A stretch of 64,000 nt of DNA from Melastoma dodecandrum (Eukaryota; Streptophyta; Magnoliopsida; Myrtales; Melastomataceae): positions 5,766,001 through 5,830,000 of the forward strand of contig JARUPY010000538.1 of NCBI GenBank assembly GCA_029817715.1, in the 5' to 3' direction. The notes below the pieces were generated by a model. It saw only the letters and a program-made list of their open reading frames with translations. It had not been told where the DNA came from and ran no database searches. The position numbers and the translations under genes were made by a program. Positions within the stretch are counted from its first letter, which is position 1, and the number at the start of each line of letters is the position of its first letter. Below, one piece after another: positions 32,847-46,087 of the stretch.

Positions 32847-34802
32847 TCCACATGTGGATTCTTTTCGAACGCTCTTACATTTTCAATCCACATGTGGGGA
32901 GGAGTTTTTTGTTTGTGCATGTACTTGCTTGGCTCGGTGCCCTTTGTTTGCTCTCATGGTTGTGTTTGTTTACCGCTTTCCTAGGCATGTCTAGGTGAGT
33001 TCCTATACTCGGGACTAGGATTTTAGGGGGTCACCGAAAGGCACGGCCTCGCTGCTTTCTGCGGCTAGTAGGCTATGGACCGGGACCCGCCTCGTTTTGT
33101 CCGAAGGAGGTTTAGAAGCCTTCATCCGAGAGTCTAGCATTGTTTTTTTCGTTACAGGTACCAGACGCCGCATATGCATTTGTTTGTTACTAAGTGACTA
33201 CTACCTGTGCAGGGACAGGTCTCAGGTACGCTTTGCCTGCGATAAACTGTAGAGCTAACACTACTTGTTTTGAGGCGGTTTGGGTTAATCATAGAGGACC
33301 TCAAGAATCCTCTTTTCTCCCTCCTTACCTATTTATTGCTTACTGCAGTCATGTATTTGCAGTAGTTACATTATCATGTCATTCACAGTAATCGCTCCAT
33401 TGCATCACTACGTCTCATTTACAATTGCAGTACATAATGCATACTTTTCTGCATACGAGTGCGATTAAGTATCATCACAAATTTATCATGCATCGATTAC
33501 ATTATTGCTGATACTAATCTAAACATTCTCTCTATTTTCCTTCCGAGGTTTAATTCTTCATCATGGCTCCTCGAACGGGACTAGGGACAAAGCATGACAT
33601 TACAAATCTACAAGCACAAAAATGCCAAGGATTTATCGATGACTACCAAGGCCCAAAGTCGAACATCTAACAACATGAAGACCAAAGTTTCCATTACGGC
33701 TACCAAGGTCCAAAGTCGTGCGTCAAACGACATGAGCCCAAATTGATATCAACGGCTACAAAAGTACAAAGCCAAGCACGAACACCAAAGATCACTCAAC
33801 GGCTACCAAAGTTCAAAGTCGAATCTACAACAACATGAAAACCCCAAGGAGGTTACATCTCACCAGCCAACCGCAGTCAACATCGGAGCTAATGACGAGC
33901 CCATAATGCCCCTACTAATCCGAAAACTGCTTCAAGGAAACAAAAGCGATTCCACTACGTCATCAGTCGGCACAACTTCGGCACCAACAAAAACTTCTAT
34001 TCCAAACAAAGACGATTCCCCAGCATACAACACAAGCATCGATCTACAGCAAAGGCACAAGAGGCAAACCCCGCCTTCACAATGACCTCGCGAGATCATG
34101 ACACCTACAATCAATCAACCTTCAAATATGATCACTCGACTTCTACGGATATTCAACCTCATTGTTTCTATGAAAACAAGAACTCGACGAACGCCGGATT
34201 CAAAGCATCCCCACGACAAAAAACACCAGATTCAAGAGACGGCAAATACACAACTTGATCAGCTTCAGAAGCTCCCATTTGCGTTACCCGCCTTCCAACA
34301 ACTCAAAACATGTCTAGCGGGGGCCACCGATATTCAAACCGCCAACACCGGGGCATCCCAATAGAAGATAAATCGTCTGGGGCAACGCTTACATAACAAC
34401 TTCCCATTACACCTATGGACATGCAATCTACCACGATGACGCGTACTTGGACTAGGGCAACTCTCATCAACCTCATCCACGGTACCTAAGTGATCAATCC
34501 AGCAGAAATTCAATTACTAACACTTTGGAGCTCGTCCCAAGGAGAAAGCCCACCACATGAGAGGCTAGTTACCACCCCAGACCCATCTCAACGGGCAATC
34601 AACAATGCACATCCAAGGATAATCGACTGGATGACAACATTCTCAGACAGATCTTGCGGAACGCAAAAGATTCCAGAAGACAATTTACTCTGAAATTACA
34701 AAGGATCGTTCCCTGTTAAGCACACCCTTTCAAGAAAACAACCATATTAACGAAGAAAAACTGCCACAAGCACTCAACGCAGACACTCTTCGACATTACA
34801 AC
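32847..34802 (+). other. LARD leader and degenerate interior
   Basis: Non-coding leader. The only start resembling gag is at about 33563 (MAPRTGLGTKHD), closing after some 35 codons. From about 33640 to 33860 a GGCTACCAAGG-TCCAAAGTCG phrase recurs at irregular spacing of about 50-60 bp. The remainder (33900-34800) is C/A-rich with no recognisable domain. Confidence 0.55.
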
Positions 34803-36900
34803 ACATGAAAGGGAGTATCTATTCCTTGATCAATACTTCCTTGAAAAATAAGTTACACGAGCTCACTTACTTTAACCCTTGTCGCATGTCGACGAAGGCG
34901 TGGTGGCAGGGTGGTAAACTTTCGAGCCAAAGCCTTGAAACAGTTTTGAGCCAAAGCTTCAAAATACCCTTCGTTGTCAACAAAACGACGATCTACATGA
35001 AAGGGATTACTCATTCTTCAACTAATACTTTCTTTGCAGAACAGGTTACATGAGCTTACTTGTTTTGCCCTTCGGCTTGTCTTATAGGTACATGAACACC
35101 TTAGACAGACGACGAAGGCGAGGGTGGTAGGGTGGAAAAGTTTTGAACCAAAGTTTCGAAACAGTCTTCGTTGGTAAAACAACGACGACGACAACACGAG
35201 AATAATCCGGGACAAATCTCCGAGCTATCCTAGGGCAAATCCTCGACCGATCTTGGAGCAAATCTCCAAGCGATCGTAGGGAAAATCCCCGACCGGTCCT
35301 TTGGCAAATCTCCGAGTGATCCTAGGGCAAATTCCTGACCGATCCTGGGCAAATCTTTGAGTGATCATGGGCATATCTCCAAGCGATCCTGGGGAATATC
35401 TCCAATCTATCCTGGGACGAGACTGAGCAGTCTTGGATAACTCTTAGTTGACAAAACAACAAATAACATGAAAGGGAGTATATGTTCCTTAACAAACGCT
35501 TTAAGAGCAAAACAAGTTACATGAACTTACCGTTTTGCCCTTTGGCTGTCTCATAGGCACACAAACAACTTCGGCGGACGAGAAGGCGAAGGTGGCCAGA
35601 TAGAAGAGTTTCGAGCCAAAATCTTGAACAACCTTCGTTATCAAAATAACGACATACATGAAGGGAGTATTCGTTCCTCGATCAATAATTCTCAGTAAAA
35701 ACAAGTCACATAAGCCTACTTGTTTTTGTCCTTGTTACATGTAGGTACAACAACATCCTATCATGACAATCAAGACAACTTTCAAAAGCAAGCTTCGAAA
35801 CAACATTCGTCATAAATAAGACAATAAATTACATGAAAGGGAGTACACTAGCATCCTAAGCAGACAATAAAGACAAACGATGAAGTTCCAAACCAAAGCT
35901 TCAAAACAACCTTCATCAGCGAACTTCTTCTATCCCAAAGGAATCAACTGGGGCAAAGAACACTGACAATAAATATGAAAAGGGAAAATCACACAATTAT
36001 TACTCTCTTCATCAAGTCAAACGAAATTACATGAGCCTATTTCATTTACGTCCTTTGACTCGTGGGCAGGTACAAGAGCTCCTCACACGAATGGTACAAA
36101 ACTCCTATGACAAAGGCGAGGGTGGCAGGGTGGCAAAGCTTCAAGCCAAAGTCTTGTCTCAATTTCGTCAATCCTTCGATTCCTACGGATGAAAATGCAC
36201 TGACGAAATTACACAAAAAGGAAGTAGACGAACACCCTTATACAACGGATGCGAGACCAGAGCATCATTTCGTCAATCCTTTGATTCCATCGAATAAAGA
36301 CGCACTGACGAAACAAACACAAAAGGGGAAGTACCATAACACTTCTTTACCTTTCTTATAAACGAAATTACATGAAGCAAATTTCATTTCTACTCTAAAA
36401 AGAATCAAGTCGTACAAATATACTTGTTTCCTTTTCATCTGTTTGATAGGTACATGAGCAACCTTATACAACGGATACAAAATCAGAGTAGCCATTTCGT
36501 CAAATCTTCAATTCCATTGGACGAAGACGCAATGACGAAACCATACGAAAGGGAAGTACCAAAACTCTACTTCACTTTTATTACAAATGAAGTTACATGA
36601 GCAAACTTTATTCTTACTCTAACAGAAACAAGTCACATGAACTTACTTGTTTCTCGCCATCTATTTGATAGGTACATGAGCATCCTTACACAACAGACAT
36701 CAGGCAAGAGTAACGATTTTGTCAATCCTTTGATTCCTACGGACAAAGACGCAATGACGAAACATAATAAGAGAAGTACATGAACATCTTGCATTACGAA
36801 CAAAGGCGTGGGCGGTCGGGTTGAAGATTTCGAACCAATGCTTCGAGATTGCCTTTGTTGTCACCAGGGATGATCATATCGAAAGGGAGTATCATCTACA
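34803..36900 (+). repeat. Imperfect tandem repeats of about 190 bp in LARD interior
   Basis: Units begin with ACATGAAAGGGAGTA-like sequence near 34803, 34995, 35466, 35655 and 35831, and weaker copies continue toward 36900. Each contains TTACATGAGCTTACTTG-like and GACGAAGGCGAGGGTGGCAGGGTGG-like blocks, then AGCCAAAG.TTCGAAACA. No unit keeps an open frame. This is structure, not coding sequence. Confidence 0.7.
35210..35418 (+). repeat. 23-bp minisatellite inside the LARD
   Basis: About nine units of GGGCAAATCTCCGAGYGATCCTA-like sequence in tandem. Two variant types (AAATCTCC.AG.GAT and AAATCC.CGACCGAT) alternate in the first half. It interrupts the 190-bp repeat array. Confidence 0.8.
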
Positions 36901-38610
36901 CTACTCTCTAACAAATTTCTTATCATTTCCCAGACGGAGTCATACCTCCATTTCCCCAGCTGGAGTCGGTTACAAACACCGCATTCCTCAACAAGAATAG
37001 AATATACAAGCATATTCTTCCAGAACGACCATCGAGATGGGCATATTCATCTCATATCCCTATCAAATACCCAACTTTATTATAATCTCCCCAAGCGAGA
37101 GTCGGAATACATGAGCTAACTTCACCGCCGTCTGTTGTCAACTGTGTAGGCACATGGACTCCGCACAGTACAGTACAAACTCTTAGGCAACGGCGTGGGT
37201 GGTCGGGTGGAAGCCGTTCCGAGTCTAATCTCAAGGATCATGACTAGGGCATGAAAATGCAAACACTTTCCCCGCGAAGCTTGCACAAGAGCACCACCTT
37301 AGTACGACGTCTCTAAAGAGGTTTGCGTACCGAAACATATTCACTTCTTAAGCATTTGTGTGCCCTTTTGCATACAATTTTAAAAGATTTTTGACAATAA
37401 GAATGCCTCTGTGCGAGAATGGAGAAGGCAAGCCCATTCCTAAACACTTACCCAATGAGATGAGTGCAAACACCATGAGGGTTCACAAACAAGCGTCCGG
37501 ACGGACAAAAAATTAACCATTGGGATGAGATCGAGCATTCATTCTCTACCCTAAACACAAAATATTAACCATTGCTAGCCCTTCCGAGCCAAAGTCGAAG
37601 TTTCTATATACACTACTCCCTCTGAGTCTAAGGACCGCCTCACACTAAGGTAAATAGAGATCATGTAGTCAGAAACCGAGAGCATCGAGTGGTCACACTT
37701 CCTCAAGGTTCAAGCAAAGAAGCACCATCTACGGACATGCACTCCAGTCGAGTCGCTCCCAAGGACAGAGCATCTTCAAACAATTTCATAAGGAGTCCAA
37801 AGCATCTCCCACAAAATCAATGAGAGAAAGAAAATGGAGCAAATCCATATAGTTTAGTAAAGAAAAAGCAGAGTCAGCGCAAAGACCAAAGTCTTTAAAA
37901 AAGCGAAGCACAGAATAAAAAAAAAAAGTACCATGGCCGACATAGACGGTCGTAAGAGCAAGTGTTTTCTACATATGAGGAAGCAAAACATCTCCAAAGT
38001 GGATCATTGGCAATCACCAGTAAAAACATCTCTCAAGCAAATCAAGGAGAAAAGCATCCTCAAAGTGGATCATCAAATGTCACCAGTGAAACCTTCATCA
38101 GTCCCCAACGGAGTGTTTCAGCTGGCATGCCATCTGGAAGGTGGAGAATTCGCTTGGACGGTGAAACTTCTATGGTCCAACAGCTCCCGATGAGGTCCAT
38201 AGATTCATTTCCCAAAACAAAGAATTTCGAACCTCAACCAAAAGGCCTTATGTCAAACCCACATTATAACCATACAAAGACTCCTTCGACCGTACATGAG
38301 CATCCAAGTCAAATGAATTCTGAAATCTCACCCAGACAGCTTTCAAAAATAAGAGTGAGCCGTGAGAAAAGTCATAAGCCCTTCTCCAACCTCGCTATGA
38401 AGCATTCAAATAGACTTTGTTAAAACAAAGCATGGCATACATGAATGTCTTAATCATACATGTTTGATTACTCCGTATTTCATGGGGATACATTTATTAC
38501 TAACATGTTTCTTGATGAAGCCCCAAAGAACATGTCTATCAAGGATACCCTGATCCATAATTTGGGGTATTAAAAGTCTTTGCGAGAAAATCCTTTCAAG
38601 ATTATCTCGC
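36901..38610 (+). other. LARD distal interior, non-coding
   Basis: No domain is recognised. Small ORFs at 37933-38193 and 37962-38423 overlap in different frames and show no family motif. The sequence leads to the purine tract before the 3' LTR. Confidence 0.5.
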
Positions 38611-38620
38611 AAAGAGGGGC
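38611..38620 (+). other. LARD polypurine tract
   Basis: AAAGAGGGGC followed by AAC lies directly before the TGTAATACC start of the 3' LTR, in the position of the plus-strand primer. Confidence 0.75.
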
Positions 38621-38623
38621 AAC

Positions 38624-41600
38624 TGTAATACCCCAAATTGGAAAAAAATAATAATTTGGGGCAATCAATAAATTTGGCAATCGGGCAATTAAAAAAAAAA
38701 AGAAATCAAAAGTGGAGAATTGGGAAAGAAACGATCGTCTCTGAACCTAGATATTTTTCTTCAAACAATCTCCAATTAGATAATCATACAATCACACGTA
38801 AAAAAATAAGAAAAAAATCAATCAGGATCTCTGGAATCCTCTCCTTCATGAGAGACAAATCATTCCCATTCCCTTTCAGACAATTATCAGAGAATCAGGA
38901 CAATCAGACATCTCACCCTCATACGCTCCACCCCTCCGAGAATCGGAGGCCAACTCCTCCTTCATCACATGCAACCGGAGGCCAACTCCTCCCCGACGTA
39001 CACAAATCGGAGCCAATGACTTTCCCCCTCCATTGCGGACGAGCCAAGGCCTCCCAACGTCTATCGTCTTATTGCAGCCAATACTCTCCTCTCCAGGCAT
39101 CCTCCTGTCTAAGCCACAATCCAAGTATGGACAAGAACTGGCTCAAAGGAAGCCCCCTAACGGACTCCCGACGTCCTTCTTTCCCCCCGGGCAATCCCGG
39201 GGCGAGGCAACCCCTCGGTTAGTTTTCAGTCTCACTCGTGCAACTCAATAAATGAATACCCATGATGTCCGTTACACTAACCGTATTCTGTCTACTCCTG
39301 TTTTGGTGTTAATTTCATGAATACACTGTTATTCGCGAGTTCGGAATGGTCGGAGGCCGGAAATCGCGAAGCATGATGTCGCAGTTCACTTCTGTAGGCG
39401 CTCCTCTTCCGTCCAGCGACAGAATCGAGCTTAATCACATCTATCCTCTTCCTCTCTCTCTCCTGGTCGTGTGGATAACTTATTCATTTAAATCAAGCAT
39501 GTGTAGCCAGAGTTATGGCCGACTCTTTAGATGGACGCCTGCTGAATTTTGCGAAGCCCGTCGCTGCTGTCGCTGCTGTCATTGCTTCATAGTTTATGCA
39601 TAAGTCTTCTCTCAGTACATGGATTGAGATGATTTTAGACTCTTTGGATTCCTTTATTAATGAGAAACAATTTTCAGGTTGATCACTTTCCCAAAAGAAT
39701 ATGTTTAACCGACGTTTTTTTATCCTTGTACGTCAACGAATAAAACTGACCTGTTTCGTGCATCCACGAGCAGTCGCACTCCGTTGGACATAACTTTGTC
39801 CGTACAGCTTGGATCTGCATGAAATTACTTTGTATCACTTCCCACTTAAGTTATCTAAAACTTTTATGTTTTGAACTTCTTCATTCGAGGTCTCTTCGGT
39901 TGGGTTTCGTCTATTGAAAGTTGGACTATGAGTTAGCCTCGGTCTGCACACGAGCAGGAAGGCTGATTCGTTTTCTCGACACAACTTTAACACCAAGCCT
40001 CCATTTCACCTGAAATTTATTGCATTAGATACCAATTTTATTTGCCTAAATCTTTCTTGTTTTGAAAATTTTCATTAAAGCAACAAAATCTGGTCAAATC
40101 ATTAGCGGAGTGCAGCGGATACAAAAACGTCATTTCACCTTAGAAAAATGTCGTTGCCCTCCCTTGACTCTTGGCTTCCAGCGGTAGGATGAGTAGTCTG
40201 TGCACCAGAAGTCATAACTTGGTCATATAAAATCCGAATGGACTAAAATTGGAACATAAAGTTAGAAAATTAAATCTTTTACACCTTTCGTGCTTTACAT
40301 TTCTCATTTTGAGCAACTTCAACACACGGTCAACGGGGGTCAAGCTCACCCTAGTAAGCTGTCCGACTGGAACATGTCCAGTTTGAACAGCCCCACTCTT
40401 TGCTTTACTGGCAGCACAGCACATGTTAGTTTTTCCTAAATTTTGACATAATAGATTATATTTAAGCTTTTTAGTTTCTAATAAAATTTCATAAATTTTG
40501 GAGAAGTTTACGGCAAGTTATGAATTTTTTAACCATCGTCCATTTGTCACAATTTGAGTAAACGTTCTAAGATTAGCCAATCTTTTCTTTGCCTCGTGGA
40601 ATAGGATCCCACCATTAGATTTTTTCGTCAAATTTGACAAACATGCTTGTCATTAATCTCTTTACCTATATGAATGGTTAGCTTCTTATTCTTTCGACGG
40701 CGTAACTACTTATGTTTGTCTCTTTGGTCATATGTTTCGAACATTCTACTTTCAATATTCCTTCACTCTCGTAGGATTCATAACATGTATGAATCAACGG
40801 ACCGGACATGGAACTTCTCTAGCTATTTATTTGGGGTTTTCTCGAAAGATCACAAGTTGACTCGATTCCTCACCCTCAAACGGTAAGTCATACCTTACTT
40901 ATTCAAATCGATTGAATTTCGTTCAAATTTAATCGATACTAAGGCTTTGTGCATCGCTCTCCTTTCCTTTGTTTTGCATGTAAAATAACGAGGAATTCAT
41001 CACCAGGGGACATCCATTTTTCGACGTCACTGAAGATCAATATCAACGGGCCACACAACGCCCAGTTATCTTTCGACATCGCGGAAGATCGACATAAACG
41101 GGCCACACAACGCCCCGTAAGTCTCACTCCGACTTACAATAGTTAATTTTAATTGTTTCAAATATTCAATTAGAATTTTCCGACCATCGCATTCTAGTTT
41201 GATTTGCATGAAAATCAATCGAGCTTCACGGGAGTTCGACAAAATGAATTTCGAAGATTAGAGGCGCACGAGGAAACCCATGGTGGAAGCACATCTCGAA
41301 AGCTGCCTCAACTGACGAGCCCGACCGATGTAAAGCCATTCGGGCGGGCCTCAGGTACATAAAGGAGGTGCGGGCCTCCTGTTTTTCATTATTTCCACAT
41401 GTAACAGGCCGTGTGCCCAAGTGCGTAGGCCCATGGTGACCATCCTTCCCCGTCCCCTTTGATCTAAATAAAAGTTTGTGCTTGGCCGCATGCCTTAGAC
41501 TCATAGGTTTATTGTCGCATGTTGTTTGCTATCAACAAATACGAGTTCGGGCCCAAAAGCCCAAATCGGGTCCAACCCCCGTAAAACATTGACAAGAGTC

Positions 41601-42105
41601 CGGAGTCATGCCCGGATCGGGTCCAACACCCGTTAAACAAAAGCAAATCTTTTGGAGCAAACGCCACTTCCTTTTTCGCATGTTAGAATGTAAGAGTTTG
41701 TAAATAGGAATCCCTGAATCCTACTCTGGTTTTCCGACTTAAACCAGTTTTCAAAACTAAGTCGGTGGCGACTCCTTATAGTTTACCTAGGTTAAACGAT
41801 AATACTTTTTTTTACGGAGCCATTTTGGATGGGTGATGGCGACACGAGCCGCTCCCGATTTCTCCCGAACGTTCCTTCTTCGGATCATGCCCCCCCTTTT
41901 GCCCGCCGCCTCTTAGGAAAATAGAGACGGTCGGCGAGCGCCCGAGCAGGCCCAGTTAGGAACCCGGGGATGGATCACCCAATTCCCTTCCGCAGCGTCC
42001 GACGCTCGAGTCGTGACGTCGACCGGTTGGGCCTTGGGGAGCGGGCCCGGATCCTCGGGTCATTCGAACCTCCACGCGCGTGCTAGGCCGTAAGGCGCGC
42101 GTACA
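38624..42105 (+). repeat. LARD 3' LTR
   Basis: Same start (TGTAATACCCC) and end (GCGCGCGTACA) as the 5' LTR. It is 132 bp shorter overall, mostly through one block around 40141-40157. The ATGAT target copy follows at 42106. Confidence 0.9.
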
Positions 42106-42110
42106 ATGAT
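42106..42110 (+). repeat. LARD target-site duplication, right copy
   Basis: ATGAT, identical to 29202-29206. Confidence 0.9.
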
Positions 42111-43604
42111 GACCCAGGCCAGATGCCTGTTGTGAAAGCCATAGCTCACCAAGAAAGCTATGGTGATTGGCAATTCCTGATGGATATGGCCAGAACAAAA
42201 AGGCCATTAAAGCAACCATTAAAGGTATTACCTTGCTATAATAATATTGTTAAATGACAAAAGAAAAATCCTTCTCAGTAGGTAATTCCAAGTGTCCAAT
42301 AACCACCAGAAGCTACACCAGTAGTTTTATCAGTATCTGCTTCGGCAGTACCAACAGTCGAGCCACTAGTACCAGCATTTAAATTACAGAACCCAGCAAG
42401 CTCATGTGCTCAGGAAGTTCTTAAAATGGTACCTGTCCCTACAGCGTCAATACCCACAGTAATGATGATGGGACAAACAGGTTTTAACTTTCCTCCTGTA
42501 GATGAACATACTATTGATAATGTCTGATATTCTGCGAAGATTCCTATTCCTACAGAATTTGACAGAAATGGTCATTCAGTACGCAACAGAGTTGCTGAGA
42601 CAGTCCTCAACTGGCAAAGCCAGAATGCACTGGTACAGAACTCAGCACTAAATACCCTTTATCATAAAATAAACTCTGTGCAGGATCATTTACAAGGAAC
42701 AGAAAAACGCCTGAATGAAGAGCTAGACACTCAGCACGATAAGGCCCAAGAGGTATTACAGACCATTCATAAAAGATTAGACAATTTCGAAAGGAGTAAA
42801 TTTCCCTCATATTTCAAATATGACCTAGATGCTGAGATTGCTAAGCTTAAAAGACAGATTAAGATGATAAAAGATAGGCAAGTGGAGATCCCCGAAAAAC
42901 CGAATATGTTAGACTTTTTGAACTTTAAAAGGCCAAGATCTAACAATTCAGATTTTTTAAATATTGAAAGGTCGAAACCATATGATTCTGACTTCTTGAA
43001 CTTTGGGAGACCATATATGCAGCCCATTTCACAAGTACAAGACACCATGCACCCTATATTCGGACAAACTGGGAAAAAAGACCCGACTGAATTGAGAGAT
43101 CTAATACGCGAACAAAGGCGTAAAGACAAAAAGCGTGAAGAAATTCGCGAAGGTAAAAAGAAATAGGAAAGCTCTTCTGAAAGAAGACCCTCGACAGATT
43201 ACAGGTCTTCACAATACAGATCTCCAAGTCAAAGTCCAAGTCCTACTCATCCAACTCCTCAACTCATGATCAAGGAGAAAAAGGAGATTCAGTTCAAGGA
43301 AAACCCACCGGTATTATTACCAAAATGGATAAAATCATCCATTGCCTCAGTTTCAATAAATGATTCATCTAATTCTACACCCTCTGAGAATTATACAGAA
43401 CCAGAATCTACTGATCATGTTTCTCAGAATTCAACATATGAGGAAAATTCTGCTATTGGTTATTACGTTGAAAATTCTCCTCAAATTTTGATGGCAGATA
43501 AACCAGAGATAGACGAAGAGAGTCTATCAGAAGAATCAGAAAATTCACCTCAGATTTCATGGCTGACCGAGGTAAACAAGGCCTTGTCATTAATGAGCCT
43601 ATAG
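42111..43604 (+). pseudogene. Petuvirus-like polyprotein remnant: linker before the coat region
   Basis: This continues the frame left at 29206. It has stops in the first 450 nt (TGA, TAG, TAA, TGA) and a TAG near 43164. Readable stretches include SYGDWQFLMDMARTKRP and, at 42678-43160, a long helical segment (LQGTEKRLNEELDTQHDKAQ, AEIAKLKRQIKMIKDR) likely to form a coiled coil. Next comes a charged, Ser-rich linker. Near 43560-43604 the frame shifts by one register into the coat segment. The polyprotein of this lineage is normally a single ORF, so these breaks mark decay. Confidence 0.75.
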
Positions 43605-44851
43605 ATGAAAGTCTTTCAGATCAGTCTGCAGAAGGACAAAGGCCTCGTTTGAGAACGAGTGAAGGAATCACTAACCTCAAGTTTACTTTTGATGACATTC
43701 CTTATACAAAATGGCCCCAGCGTATTCAAGATTTTTACGCTTGGTGTTTGCATAAAAAATTGACAGTATTTAACACATCTGACATTCTTGCAGAGCTAAC
43801 CTCCAGGTTTATAGGAACCCTCCTTGTTTGGTGGAGTTTGTTTCCAGAACTAAATCAAGTACAGATGATGAGCGTTCCCCTTCAAGAATTTATGGGTAAT
43901 CTTTATACTCATTTCATTGGAATTCCTACTAACATTTTAGAGGAAAAGAGAACAGAGTTTTTTCAAAGAAAATGTTGTTCGTACAAACTCAAAGATCTTG
44001 ACAGACACTACCAGAGACTTTTACACCTGTTTATAAATCTTGGAGGCAATTCTTTAAAGCCAGTATTTATATCTTCAATACCTTCTTCGATATTAGCAAT
44101 GGTAGAGAAAAGTTTGACAAACAAGCATTTGAAGATTACTGATCTTACAGTAGGACAGATACAGCAAGAAATCCACTTAGGTCTCAATGAACTATGTCAA
44201 AGGAAGGAAATCATCCAAGGATTCCTGAAACAAGACAAAAGACTTGATGCAGTTTTTCAGAACAAGTCAATAAGGAACAAGATTAAATGTACAAAGCGAG
44301 AATTGTGTGATTGTTCAGGAGTTGTAGGTTCTAAGGCTTCAAGGCGTAAGCTCATCAGAAGGAAACAGAACCGGCATAACAGAAGAATTGGTTAGAGGAC
44401 AAAACAGTTCATGACTCCTCCACAGCGTTGGAAACGCTACTTAAGGTTTAAGAAAAGGAAAAACCCTGGAAGGAAGTCCTCCAGATGCTTCATTTGCAAT
44501 AAGACAGGTCATTTTGCAAGAAGCTGTCCAAAAGGACAGAAGAAATTAGTTGCTCAAATTGAGCAATTCTCTGGTCTTTCATTGCATGATGATGATATTG
44601 AATCAATTTTCTCTATTGATGATGAACCGTATTCACAAACAGTCTGTTGTCTTGAAGGATATATAGAATCAGGATCTGAAAATGAGTCTTATACATCCTC
44701 CTCATCAAAGGAAGAGAATAGACGGATATGTACGATCAGTGCTTATCCAAGCCCTACGGAATCTCAAGAGAAATTCTCGTACATAGCCTCATATCCTAGA
44801 AGGATATCATCCAGTGAGTCAATCACAGAACTCAGGGAAAGTTCTGAATAG
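43559..44851 (+). pseudogene. Petuvirus-like coat-protein segment with zinc knuckle
   Basis: The frame at 43559-44395 reads LKFTFDDIPYTKWPQRIQDF and LRRHYQRLL-like helices typical of caulimovirid capsid cores. After one TAG (44393) it reads MTPPQRWKRYLRFKK and a CCHC knuckle CFICNKTGHFARSC near 44488-44530. An acidic/Ser tail follows. Another TAG at 44849 separates it from the protease. Coat core followed by basic region and knuckle is the standard pararetroviral arrangement. Confidence 0.8.
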
Positions 44852-46087
44852 TCCAGAGAAATAATCCCATTTATAGCCGCTTTAGAAGTCTCTCCTCATG
44901 CGAAGGTACAGATATACTTTTCACCATATCACAGGCCTATACCGGCAATAGCTTTCATTGATACAGGTGCTTCTGAAAGTATGATCAATTCGAGGATAGT
45001 GCCTCCTGAATTCCTAGTGCCAGAAGAGAGAACTTTCATGGCCGCATCTGGAGAACCATTATATACTCACTTGAAAACCAAGTCTTTGAAAATCATGATA
45101 TTTCCTACATGCACTGTCAAAACTTGTTTGATTGCTACCAACATACCTGGCATAGATTTAGTTCTAAGTTGGGATCTTTTACAGTAAATGCCCAATCTCA
45201 GGATTTTGCCCATAGGAATCAGATACACAGGAAATTTCAAGCACCAGAATTACAAGGATATTCCATTGAACCAGTTGAACAAGTACGTAGATTGTTTGAA
45301 TCATCATTTGCATATAATCATACTGAATTCCTACAGAAATGCCCAAATCCTCTATGGCAAAACCCAGACTTCTTCATTCGATTGCCATTCAAGCAGAACA
45401 AGGATATCAATCCCACTAAAGCGAGTCGCCCTGGTATGAACCCTACTGACTCCTATTTGGCAAAAGAAGAATGCATGTCCCTACTGCAGCAAGGACTTAT
45501 AGAGCATTCCAACTCACAATGGGCATGCGAAGCGTTTTATGTGAACAAACGGTCAGAACAAGCCAGAAGTAAGAAGAGATTAGTGATAACCTATCAGCCT
45601 CTGAATCACTTCTTACAGGATGACAAGTTCCCACTACCTAACAAGACAGCCTTGTTCTCATCATTAGCCAAAGCCAAGGTATTCTCTAAGTTTGACCTTA
45701 AGAATGGATTTTGGCAGTTAGGCATACATCCTGATGACAGATGGAAAACGGGATTCTGTATCCCTAATGGACATTTCCAATGGATAGTCTTACCATTTGG
45801 TTTGAAGACTGCCTCTTCATTATTTCAGAAAGCAATGACTCGTGTTTTCTAGCCCTCAACACTGATTTATATTGATGATATCCTATTATTCAGCCCTGAC
45901 AAAGAATCTCATGAGATTTTGTTGAAATAGTTTGATGAGATACTCCAAAAGTATGGCATTATGCTTTCAGAAAGAAAGATGAAGTTATTTGAAACTTCAA
46001 TTGAATTTCTTGACATGAGACTTTGGAGCACATATTGCCCAGGAACTGCAAAAATTCCCAGTGAATTACTTGAGAGATTTTGTGCCT
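44852..46087 (+). pseudogene. Petuvirus-like aspartic protease and reverse transcriptase remnant
   Basis: Protease: AIAFIDTGASESMINSR at about 44948-45000 (DTG). A TAA at 45185 and a frame change near 45180-45240 break it from RT. RT: LAKEECMSLLQQGLIEHSNS, VFSKFDLKNGFWQLGI (about 45690) and WIVLPFGLKTASSLFQKAM, then a TAG at 45850 followed by LIYIDDILLFS (about 45866-45898) with YIDD intact. Another TAG follows at 45928. A further frame change between about 46030 and 46208 precedes RNase H. The motif set matches the petuvirus/florendovirus side of the family and differs clearly from the polyprotein at 9643. Confidence 0.85.

Larger units (their letters stand above)
29207..42105 (+). mobile_element. 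LARD-type LTR element (12.9 kb), Tat/Ogre-like primer site, non-coding interior
   Basis: Two long direct repeats, 29207-32820 (3614 bp) and 38624-42105 (3482 bp), enclose a 5.8-kb interior (32821-38623). A perfect 5-bp duplication (ATGAT) flanks the element. The primer site after the left LTR is complementary to a tRNA-Arg-like 3' end, as reported for Tat/Ogre gypsy elements (from memory). A purine tract precedes the right LTR. The interior has only a short gag-start-like MAPRTGLGTKHD near 33563 and no protease, RT, RNase H or integrase. It must have depended on an autonomous relative. By eye the LTRs differ by about a dozen bases in the first 180, so the insertion is not recent. Confidence 0.88.

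Noticed and set aside
29457..32998. Several ORFs of 60-150 aa within the LARD LTRs
   Set aside because: They overlap in multiple frames and strands, are altered between the two LTR copies, and match no family; LTR sequence explains them.
35210..35418. Evenly spaced 23-bp units as a possible CRISPR-like array
   Set aside because: Units are contiguous without unique spacers, and the DNA is plant nuclear; it is a minisatellite.
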